A DNA stretch of 64,000 bases from Filosporella fistucella (taxonomy: Eukaryota; Ascomycota; Leotiomycetes; Helotiales), in contig JAQJZZ010000019.1 of NCBI GenBank assembly GCA_030077755.1, positions 446,501 through 510,500 on the forward strand, in the 5' to 3' direction. Made by a program: the position numbers and the translations under genes. Below, piece after piece: positions 26,401 through 35,556 of this stretch (positions are counted from its first letter, which is position 1; each line of letters begins with the position of its first letter). The notes under the pieces were generated by a model that made no database searches, was not told where the DNA came from, and saw only the letters and a program-made list of their open reading frames with translations.

Positions 26401-27345
26401 TGGCTTGGCAGATCGGGTGATTCGATCTGCCTGCGCCAGCGAGAGTGTCGAGGGAGTCTCAACGTGCTCCTCGACAGCCCAACTCTGTTGAACAATCTCT
26501 GTCTCGACCTCGGCCAGTGTCAGTGATGGAGATTGTGGAGATCCTACTTGTGCCATTGCAACTGTGCTCTGTTCGACGATCTCAAAGTACGAAGGGTCCG
26601 GCATGGCGTATTGATCGTGATTATGTCCATCTTGTGATGGTCCAGCAATTGGGGTATCATCGATCTCGTTCATCTGCTCCTCGGACTTGTCATCATCATC
26701 ATCTGCTCTCTCAGAATGAACGTCCATCGGCTCCTCTAACTCGTCGTCATCATCATCACCTCTCTCAGATTGACTGTCCACCGGCTCTCCGAATGCCTCG
26801 AATTCAGCATCGTCATCTGCTCTCTCGGATTGACTGTCCGTCGGGTCCTCGAACTGTTCATCATTGATTTCGTTCATGGCGTCCATCGGCTCCTCCTCCT
26901 CATCATATTCATCTGCTCCCTCAGAATAACTGTCCATATCTTGAACATGTTCAGGTGTAGTGTAGCCCAAATCTCTATTATGCTCGGTGCTCTCTCCATT
27001 ATCATCGTCTGTACCTCGTGTTTGTGTGAAGGCGGCAGGGCTGTGGAAAGGCGAATGTTGGAAATCGCGCGTAGCAGGAGTAGGAGTAGCTTGAAGTTGT
27101 GGATCGATGAGTTGGGGGTCGATGAAAGATTGCATATGCGATGCCGAAGCAGCAGTAGGAGTTCTTTGACGAGACTGCGCATCCTGCTCAACGCTCGCCA
27201 TCACAGCTTCTTGATCTCCATCGCGCTGCTCATCGTTCTTAGGTGGATTCGCACGTCTTCTGCGCGCAGGTGGAGGCAGACCAGGTGCAAGAGGAGAATC
27301 GTCGCTCGTGCGCGTATGGCGCGTGTGTCGAGTAGACGGAGCCAT
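23431..27345 (-). CDS. Large acidic, mostly disordered, probable nuclear protein; function unknown
   Basis: I do not recognise the family. The frame is open from the ATG at 27345 to 23431; the open frame further upstream starts only at a TTG. A likely 51-nt stop-free intron (25930-25980) reduces the product from 1304 to 1287 residues. Features in order: basic Arg-rich start; a run of three acidic repeats built on DSQSER-DDD (about 152-228); basic NLS-like clusters (RKRK and KKRR-like, about 340-420); a possibly folded segment after the intron (about 475-550); several basic proline patches; an acidic segment (about 900-960); a Trp/Tyr-rich segment (about 1000-1090, with YYYPSWHKRKRKF); and a helical C terminus. 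Charge pattern and NLS-like clusters suggest a chromatin or nuclear-envelope protein, by inference only. Confidence 0.85.
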   Translation of the reverse strand: MAPSTRHTRHTRTSDDSPLAPGLPPPARRRRANPPKNDEQRDGDQEAVMASVEQDAQSRQRTPTAASASHMQSFIDPQLIDPQLQATPTPATRDFQHSPFHSPAAFTQTRGTDDDNGESTEHNRDLGYTTPEHVQDMDSYSEGADEYDEEEEPMDAMNEINDEQFEDPTDSQSERADDDAEFEAFGEPVDSQSERGDDDDDELEEPMDVHSERADDDDDKSEEQMNEIDDTPIAGPSQDGHNHDQYAMPDPSYFEIVEQSTVAMAQVGSPQSPSLTLAEVETEIVQQSWAVEEHVETPSTLSLAQADRITRSAKPEIDVEVVQPLTSESSRKRKQPADESEAHQSARPQKRRLPSGNSGMAYSPQKPSPKTGVVNRRQIREKGRTRLIPRPRRVARKPLDDILDTFVLSDVSDDEPTVYGKPATPDHNEALWKSKLRALKVAQKELDEVGGPDVNVSRNSSRFTFLKLTSTQYLKQEVLKTFPGLASDSRILSPQSICFFKRSARTEHLEIDNVYNAEALYLAAVWQKNNPTKKLHATQMRKLLRTLEREQSDDATSSVLNSTTHSNSVTDNINSAAQITGGQSTLRPTRAYAATRKSRFPSAVADSQFALTRASNSFQINKPREFTPERARNSSTSVDIQGSSSDELQENMDRPAYGNSLLSSEVSNLPYNPHQTPRKVSQQTEVEEPNKWSVMGSMKKAFTAPFKFFGNRAENSSSPVKTNPSNTNEVDKSDTVEKRTSASDEMEKFTFEHPKKLPLVAPGPPPARPRRLMPKSQTPRPVKSLMSTLSTPAKHASENEDEAYVPLTPFGRNLPASVIKPQTEPRLRMPGSFDIESPKKKVALHKRPFGRTLGDIDTFEKQKSAARQLSRAAREDEDEELNHSKGKTFRAPEPLDDSSDDETNETMNDVSNDVDDADDDSDGSSIEEIEWNKVGAQQSYKPINSPQVDEPISSTSNYRSTLSTVNRVFESVENQINPGQVYTVHPGNQLLPQPTPEYLLYRWLNLCNPMQYYYPSWHKRKRKFRSADPKEWSDDTMPLSPNQIANWKHWMPDVELTPALFMKHTSPNERYAFYNHELLQSFYPHLVFTDPTESSKGSSSAGEEAVYSGTPQGKEQLQSFESDQSQGSDRPRVGDSLSHPPVVETTSNDVGPTVTDDSEPVEDMQAFFDTARAKERAEKGESGVLQPKPWAQTPPPKPRPSNAQLPQQQLAEITKASVNKWAPKQPSKLREVTHMSPSPTQAQKVLEHHSKLFPEEIVAAARKFVEKYNLVTEIPGDWQRPMGNSQFNDVAARAADAVINDENA
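25930..25980 (-). other. Probable stop-free 51-nt intron in the large acidic protein gene
   Basis: On the minus strand it starts GTAAGT (the ideal donor) and ends CAACGCAG with a CTCAC branch-like site. It is phase 0, 51 nt, without an in-frame stop, and encodes 17 residues of unrelated Ser/Thr/Leu-rich character inside a predicted helical region. It should be spliced in the main transcript. Confidence 0.8.
26660..26890 (-). repeat. Coding tandem repeat of acidic SER-DDD units
   Basis: Three imperfect units of about 20-24 codons, each containing a D(S/V)(Q/H)SER motif followed by an Asp/Glu run, lie in the N-terminal third of the large acidic protein. The repeats are visible in the DNA as recurring TCATCATC and CTCTCGGA/TTCAGA blocks. 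Confidence 0.8.
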
Positions 27346-29157
27346 ACTGTCGTAGTTCTCTGCCGTTGAGATTGGAGATGGAGGTTCTTCAATCCGACGT
27401 GATGCGAGAGCGAACGTAAAGTAAAGTAAAGTTCTTGAGAACTGGGTAAGGGTCGAAGTGGAACAGGTCCGCGCGCGCGCTTTCTGAGCCAATCGCTTGT
27501 GAAAGAGAAGGTAAATTAACGTCAGCCTTGTTATTGGGCGTTCAAAAAGGAAGTTTGGTATCAGGTATGCTTTGAAGGCAGTTGATCGAATCTTAGTTGT
27601 GATCGCGAATGTGTGGGATGATGTTGATGGAAGAAAGATCGAGGTTTGGGAAAGTAAACAATTGGAATAAATTTCAGTGTGAATAGTAGGTGCGAATTTG
27701 GGCTAGCTTGCCCAATTGGGAAATTTTCAAATGTAGCCTCGTCGTTCACGTGTCCGCGCAAGGCTATGGTGCAAGCGATTTCGAGTGCCCGCCTGTGGAC
27801 AATGGGATGATTGTCACGATTGAAGACACAATACTAAATGCCTTCAATCACTCAATTTCTATTGTCAGGATGTCGTATTCATATTACTAGATTAACATTG
27901 ATGCAATATCATCGACGATTCGGCCAGCCAATACCCTGGCCCTATCTCCACCAGCCATCTACGTGAACTACCCTACCTCTCAGAAGTCGCATCTTCCAAC
28001 TACCTAGAGTGTCAACAACCTTAATCCAATTCTTCCATACCAGACCAACACGCTAAAAACATATCCTCCTCACTCTCCGACCCTTCAGATCCAACGGCCC
28101 TATCCAACGTTTTCCCCCTCCTAGTCAATATCTCAAATCCCTCTCATCCAACCGATCCCCCTAAACCCCCAACTCCCAAACATATACCTTCCTCCCTCCC
28201 AACCACCTGTTCTTTATACACCAATATCCACATCCAGTCCAAAAAATAAAAGTATTCAAAACTACCTAGCACATACCCATTCCACATACCCATTTCCTTC
28301 TCTGAAAACAACAAAGACAACAATCCCACCTCTTCTAGAGCTGCAGATAAATGTGGTAATATTACAAAAGTAATAGCAATAGCAATAGAAATAGCAATAG
28401 CAATATCAGCATCTTAATTGAAGTGAAAGAACACGGTTCCTAGGGCTGGTTTGCCAGGTGGGAAAGTTGAGACAATATCTGTATTTCTACCCGCTGGTTC
28501 AAATCTCGTTTGAGATAATCAATCCAGAGAGCAATGCTGCCTTCTCTTCCACCACTCCATACAACATATCAACGCCACATTAATACATCATAAGTTCACT
28601 TCGAACCTCAATAAACTTACCATAACCCCCATAAACCTACAACCAACTCTCACAGCATCCATCACACACAAATATTCAAAGCGAAGAGAGAATCAGAATC
28701 CATAAGCTCATACATATAATACATCATCTCCCCTTCTCCCCTTCCCCGTTTTCCCCCTCTTCCTCCACAAACCCACTCTCTCCCATCCCCACATTTAAAC
28801 CATCCATAAAGCGAAATTCAGAATAAACCTCGGTATAAACCCCCATCTTTCCCATCTCACACCCCAAAACGCCATGCAAAGAAAATGCCCATGTCCATCC
28901 ATACCATGCCATGCCGTTCCGATCAGAATCTCCCAAATCATCGGAAGAGTCTCAGATTCAAATTCAAAACGTGTAAAGAGAAAACCTTAGGAACGATAAG
29001 GAGAAGAAAACGCCGTTACACCATGGTATGCATGTATTGTATTGGTACTGAGAAGATGAAAATAGGCTGAAGTGGAAGGATCATAACATTATGCACAAGA
29101 AGGTGTGTGCGTATTTTGATATTTAGAAAGTCTTTTCTTTCATTCGAAAGAAGCTTT
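27346..29157. other. Intergenic region with a hexanucleotide repeat; no gene seen
   Basis: It holds the promoter of the large acidic protein gene, including a (GC)n alternating run at about 27471-27481, and the 3' flank of the PAS histidine kinase gene. The centre is C/A-rich and low complexity. Confidence 0.55.
28372..28406. repeat. AATAGC hexanucleotide microsatellite
   Basis: About five tandem AATAGC units with one interrupted unit (AATAGA). Confidence 0.85.
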
Positions 29158-32100
29158 CTACATTAATTTCGAAGTAGAAGATGGATTTGAAGAGTCAAGT
29201 AGGTCGCCCATGACGGTGCTGAGGGCTTTGAAATCGACAGGCTTGGTGATATAATCGCTGAAGCCGGCAGCTTTGCATTTGTCCAGAACGTCAGCCATGA
29301 CATTGGCAGATAATGCGATGATAGGCATGCGTGTATAATGTTTCTTCTGCTCCCATTCGCGAATTTCGCGGCATGCTTGGTAGCCATCCTTGTTGGGCAT
29401 GTGGAGATCACACTAGATCCATGTTAGCCGTGTTTGACACTTTCGAATGATGGAGCCTACCAAAATCAAGGAATAGAAGTCATGAGGTTGTGACAAGACC
29501 TTATCCGTGCATTCAACACCATCCAAAGCCAAATCGACCGCAATTCCAACCTTGCTGAGGAATTTGAGGAGAACTTTCTGATTCGTCGCGTTGTCCTCCA
29601 CAAGTAGAACTTTGTGACCTTTATTGCCGAGGCGCTTCCCAATGTCAAGGTAACTCTGTCTTTGATTCGCAACCTGTTGTTGAGCACTGAATCGATTTCG
29701 ATCGGTGCTAAGATCTCGTTCCTTGTCTGGGTCGAAAATGACTGCAAATCGCGATGGTTTGATAGGCTTGTAAATGAATGTAACCCTATTGTCCTTGGCA
29801 AGCTGCTCATAGTCGTACTCGGAAGTCATCTTCTGGACTTCTTGCTTTTGAACAGGATCAGAAAGCACAACGATTGATGTATGAGGCAATGAAATGGAAG
29901 CCAAAATATGTTGAATCAATGCAACGACCTCCTCAGCAGAGCTTAGACTCAGAACAATGTGTGTGAAGATCACAGGATCATCGCCTCCGATCATGGCCCT
30001 TGCTTCGGCTACGCTTGCCAGCCCAGTAATCTGATGTGGAATATCCTTTGGAAGTGTCATCTCGATATGTTGAGTAGTTGCTTCTCGACTATGCTCTTGA
30101 GGACAAATGAGCAAGATCGAGTACATGGGTGGGCGAAATTGCTTGGCAATCCCAGGACTGACACTTCCACTTACTTTAGGACCAGTGGGCGTAGGTGTTG
30201 CTCCAGCAGACAAAGACATGGTCTGATCTGATGGTGAAGATGTTGGCGAGAGCCGTTCTGGAAGAGCTAGCTTCATGTTTGACGTACCCGAACCAACAGC
30301 CTTCGCTGCCTCGCCAAATCGTGAAAGAGATTGAGCAACGGAAGAACCTGATGATCTTTGCACTGAACGGATTGAAGGATCAGAACTTGAGGATGAAATA
30401 AGTGTCGGAGATTCAGTGCTCGTATCGGTATCCGTTCTTGGGCTCTCTCCAAACTGGGAGCTTAGAGGCTTGTCACCAACCAAAATGACCCCTGAAGCTT
30501 GTTTCATGACCCGTGGTGCATTTTCTTGTGAGACTGAAGACCTCACAGACGATCTAGCCGAGGGAGGCATGCTCAGAGCTGGCGTAGAAGGTGGCTCTGG
30601 ATGGTCATCGGTCGTTGGTAATCCAAATTTCGCAGTGAAGGTAAAAGTTGAGCCTTTGCCAGGCACAGCGGTTCCTTCCATCTGTCCACCATGAAGCTCA
30701 ACAAATTGTCTCGAAATGACAAGGCCAAGACCCGTTCCTCCATGGGTCCGAGTGCTACTGGCATCAATTTGGATGAAGGGCTTGAAAATCATTTCAGCCT
30801 CTTCTTGTGTGAAACCACGACCAGTATCGATGATGGAGAACTCGAGCATTACTTCATTATCTCGGAGATCATCATTTTTCTTAACCTTGCATCGGCTGAA
30901 GACTTCTCCCTCTGTCGTGAATTTGATAGCATTGCCGATCACGTTCAACAATACTTGGCGAATTCTAAATCGATCGCCCTTGATCATTTCTGGCACGTCG
31001 CTGTCAACGACATAATTAACTTCCAGGTGTTTCGTGATAGCGATTGTCGATACCATCTCGTTGACCTCCTCAACTAGCGACCGTGTGTGGAACCATTCAT
31101 AAGAGAGCTTCATCATTCCTGCATCAGCCTTGGCAAGATCCAAAATGTCGTTGATAATATTTAAGAGGCCATCTGCGCTGGACGAGATTGTGTTGCAGTA
31201 ATCGATTTGCTCGTCGTTGAGTGGTGTATCCTGGAGAAACGTGATCATACCAGATATACCAATGAGAGGGGTGCGAATTTCATGAGACATGTTACTCAAA
31301 AACTTGCTCTTCGAATCCATGGCATCTTTAAGCTTCATTTCAAGAAGTTTGTGATCGTTGATGTCTGCACAAGCACCGAACCAGGATCCGTCGCCACTGC
31401 CTAGATTGATATTATCAACTTCGACACAACGGACAAGGTGCCATCTGTATTGTCCTGTACGTGATCTCAGTCTGACTTCGGTACTATATGAGGTTCTGCC
31501 ATCGCTATCAGTCTCAATCTTAACTACTCCCGATCTCATAAGCTCGGACAAATCGGCAGTAGGAAACTCATACACAGAGGTACTACTAGAACTGTTCGTC
31601 CTCGATAATGATTGATAGATGCCCTTGATGGTATGCTCGGTTGGAGCGTCGGAATATGTGGCTGACTTCGAGGACGACTTTCCGCCTAACGATGATTGTG
31701 ATTGATGTCTAGGGGTCTGAGGTCGACGAGCACCTGGGATTGACGGCGTGGGAGGAGAATTGATAGGGATATGACATTTTGCAAGATCTTCGGGGTGGAC
31801 ATAATCCATGAAACCAAGACCTAATGCATCCTCAAATGCTTGCCCAGTATACGACAGCCATTGTTGATTGGCAAACGTCACCCCGTCATCTTCAGTTGCA
31901 GAGAAAATGATTTGCGGAATAAGATTTGCAAGCTGGCGATGTTTTGCCTCTGATGCCTCAATTTCTTCCTGTCTTGCCGCCTTGACTTCGGCGATGTGTT
32001 GGTCATGTATATCCATATGAGTACCATACCATTGTACGATGACTCCTCTGCTATCTCGCAGTCCAACAGCTCTAGTATAAAACCATCTAAAGGTCCCATC

Positions 32101-35100
32101 GAATCGCTTAAGCCGAACCTGCATAGAAAATTGCTCTCCGGTGCGGACAGCATGACCCCAAGCTTTCAGGTACTCATCTCTCTCCTCCGGATGAATGCTT
32201 GCCCATGGATCTTCATGCAGATCCTTCACACTTTGGCCGCGGTAAGTGAGATATCGACTGTTGACCCAGACCATTTCTCCAGTCGGTGGCAGTGCTATGA
32301 AAATGTGTAATGGTAAGGAATCCAGCATAATTCCTTTGACTCTATCTGAAGGTGGAGGCATATAGTCAAGAGCATTAGCTGTAGAATTTGACCGTGAGTG
32401 AGGCTTTTGAATTGTAGAGCCTTTGGCTGTTGCTGTTGCAGTTGTAGGTAATGACTGAAATGTGGCACCAAAGTCTGCACCGTAGGAATGCAGTTGAGTG
32501 TGTGGACGGTCCGATCTGGTTGGTCCTTGACTTGAAGCTGTCCTCATAGCCTGGCGCCTGGGTGAAAGAGGGTTGTCTTGCAGCCTAGACGGGCTTGGAT
32601 CTCTATGCTCAGGGGCTTCAGGGATAACATCCCGAGCACGTTGTGCGCGAGGCTCTTGCTTGGGTGTGCTAGTTGAAGATTCAAGTTCTTCTTGAGAAAG
32701 CTTGCTCTTTTCATAGACATCATTATTCTCGGATCCAGGAGTTTCTGTTTCCGCATGTCCTTCATTTGAAAAGCGCCGAGGTCTGTGTGATCTGGTATCT
32801 GCTGGTGAAGATTCTTTCGAAGTTCGTCTGGCTCCTGTGATACTGCTGGCTGAGCCAGTATCAACTCTTCCTAAGCCTGGTCGAACTCTGCTGCTAAAAT
32901 AACTCTCTCCAGACACGTAATTTGGGCTTCCACCACTCGAACGTTTATCTAGACTGAGGCCAACGCTACCAGGATCCCATCCAGGAGTACCTGGAGGAGA
33001 TCCAGCTGTGCTTCTTGACATACCAGAATAGTCGCTCGGGCTGGTAATACTTCCCCCAGTCGATCGTTGAGGGCCATTTTCATCTGCTGGCGAGTAAGGA
33101 ATATTGCTCAACTTTGACTGATCTTCAAGTGGACGACCATCCGGAGCCACTGCGCCAAATCCCGTAGTTGCAGGTCTCTTGCGTGATAACCCAGCAATCT
33201 CGGTCTCAAGATTTGAATAATGACGGCATAAAGAGAATGATGTCGCTAGATGAGGTGCCAATTGCTGCAAGGAATGCCGCAAACTGGATGAATACGGAAT
33301 TACAGGACTCAATATCGACAGTATAGCAATTGGAGCGTGTCTCCCTTTTTCTGCGGCTTTTGCCTTTGACTTTTCGTCTGCGCCTTTGTGTGGACTTTCT
33401 GCACCCTTTCCACGTACACCAAATTTAGATTCCATAACCGCTGCGTCCAGACGGAATGACTGCACAGGCTTTGATAGTAGAGGATGAATGAGAGGTATAT
33501 GTAACACAGTCCAGGACCTGTCAACACCAATGGTTATAGGTTGTGGGATTTCGGTATAATCTTGAGGGGTGGTTTGAGGGTTAAATGTTTCTTCATCGAT
33601 AGGAGTGCTTGTGAAAAAGGGATTCTCTGACGTCTCTACCCTCACCGCTGGGGATGGAGCAGGGGATTGTGACCATGGCGAAGGAGGAGCCTGCTCATGT
33701 TCTTCATATCTCGGAATTTGTGTTGGCTCTTCATCATCCTCCTCTAATGTTCTGCCAGACAAACCTTTGGCTACATCACTCCTTGTACTTCGACTGGAAC
33801 GACGGGTTCTACCGCCAAAAAACGACGCAATTCTTGCTCCAGTATCAGATGGCCTAGCCCTCTTATTCTTGTCGACCGGCGAGACTTTAGCCTTTGTGGT
33901 CGGCGGGGCAGTTGAAAAAGTGCCGCTCTTCTCATCAACGAACTTTTCCACATATGGATATTCTCGAGTTAGAGCAATAACTTTTCCACGATCTAGCACC
34001 TTTGACACGCCTTTGTTGTTAATTAGTGGCTCTGCCTCATAGTCCAACGCCTGTAATACTGAAAATACACGTCCTTTCGTCTCTCTGGATGAGGCCCCAG
34101 GGTCGTCCCAACCCGAAGCTGGATGTGCGTCTTCGAAAGCCATATGATCCTGCAACGACTGAAGACTCAACTCAGCATTCTGAAGTGTTCCAGTACGCGG
34201 AGGTAAGTCAGGACGTGCCGATAAGTAGCTCTTTGCTCTCACTAATGGCATAGGACGTAGTATGGCAGCTCGTCCTACTTCTGAAGCCAGGTTAGGATCT
34301 CGCTTTGTATCTTCATATGCTGTAAACGAATGTCTGCTAAGAAGTCCAGGTCGAATTGCAGCGGCATATAGCCCTGGTGTGGTATTGGAAAGATCTTCAG
34401 GATTGTTCGTATCTTCTGAGTTAGACGTTGCATCAGTATCAACACTGCTCGGTACCAGACTGCTTCCTCTTGGTAGATATGTTATACTTAGTTCATCTTC
34501 CTCGGTTGAGTTGAAAGTTGCTTTTTGGCCCCACGGCACGTTTTCGATGTCAGTTGCATCTGCAGGTACAGACAGGGTTACCCTGTGAGCTTGATAGCAT
34601 GTCCTCATCAGTTGAACTACGGTTGTCCACCAAGCATCAATACCTGGCTCAGAAGATAACATAAGACTTAGTTCATACAAATTCGGCGTCTCAAAGTTGG
34701 GGTCGTCAGGAGGTGCTGAACCGGGAGCTTGGAATCTCATTGTTGATGCTGGAGTAACTGAACCTGAAAGTAGCTGATCTACTGGTCCATCAAATGTACC
34801 GCCTGCGTAGTTTGCTGGGTTGACGGTTGGAGACAATGCAGTAAATGGACGATGACCAGTAAAGCTCGTACCGGGAGTTCGCATAGATGGAAATGGGTAT
34901 GAAGGAGTTCGAGCTGGTACAAATCCAGGTGTCATGCCTCCTCTTACAGTTCCAGCAGATTCTGTTGAAGCCGTTTCCATTCCAGTTGGTATAGGACTCG
35001 AAAATGCTGCTTCCAAAGACGGTGATGCTGTACTTTCCTCGTGTATAGGTGATACTCGAGTCTTTCCGGTCGTAGGGGTTCCAACTATTCCTCGCTCCTC

Positions 35101-35556
35101 CCTCCCGCCTATTTGTCTGGCCAATTTCTCCCTATGAAGACTGAGTTGTAATTGTGCATTCATAGCGGTTCGTAAACGCTCTACCTCGTCCGGTGAAGTG
35201 TTACTGGGTATCTCGCCGCTTCTGTGACCCAAACCAGTTCCTGCTGGACCGAAACTGCTCTTCTCCTCCACCGAGCCATCATTGATGCTAAGGGACCGAA
35301 TCCTGGAGCCACTAGGTGTTGTATCTTCAAAACTCGCTATCTTCTCTCGATCTGTAGTGTCTGATTTCGGAGGTGCGTTCGCACCCGAAGGCAGATCTGA
35401 CATTGAATCCTTGCTCTTTCCTTGAGAGTTTCCTCCGGATCTTATTCCATGCTTTGCTGTTTTCGTAGAAGATTTTTCGCTGCTGCTCCGTCGAGATGCG
35501 CTTGGTCGTCGAGAATGCGATGAAGATGGCTTCTCCAGAGGCGACTTAGGAGGCAT
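29158..35556 (-). CDS. Hybrid histidine kinase with split GAF, two PAS, pseudo-receiver and receiver (two exons)
   Basis: Exons 35556-29461 and 29412-29158 join in phase 0 to 2116 residues; the start is the ATG at 35556. Order: Ser-rich disordered start; a GAF-like fold in two parts (about 290-357 and 680-790) separated by a disordered insert; PAS1 (about 1075-1190); PAS2 (about 1200-1405) carrying a Ser-rich insert at about 1262-1340; HisKA with His in SHEIRTPL (residue 1425); HATPase (about 1530-1650) with N box, DTGRGF and GGTGLGL; a receiver-like domain lacking the acceptor Asp (about 1808-1930); and a canonical receiver (about 1982-2105) with VEDN, CDLH (Asp 2034) and TKP (Lys 2089). It should autophosphorylate and pass phosphate to an HPt protein. 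No membrane segment was seen, so it is probably cytosolic. I cannot fix its Catlett group by eye. Confidence 0.93.
29413..29460 (-). other. 48-nt intron immediately before the receiver phosphoacceptor codon
   Basis: Donor TTTTG|GTAGGC, acceptor GGATCTAG. Splicing places Cys-Asp-Leu-His directly after SLIL, restoring the receiver consensus. If retained, translation runs 15 more residues and stops at the TAG that also forms the acceptor, giving a 2047-residue protein without acceptor Asp or conserved Lys. Confidence 0.92.

Noticed and set aside
28485..28520. GGTTCAAATC, a B-box-like motif
   Set aside because: There is no A box at a suitable distance upstream and no tRNA stems.
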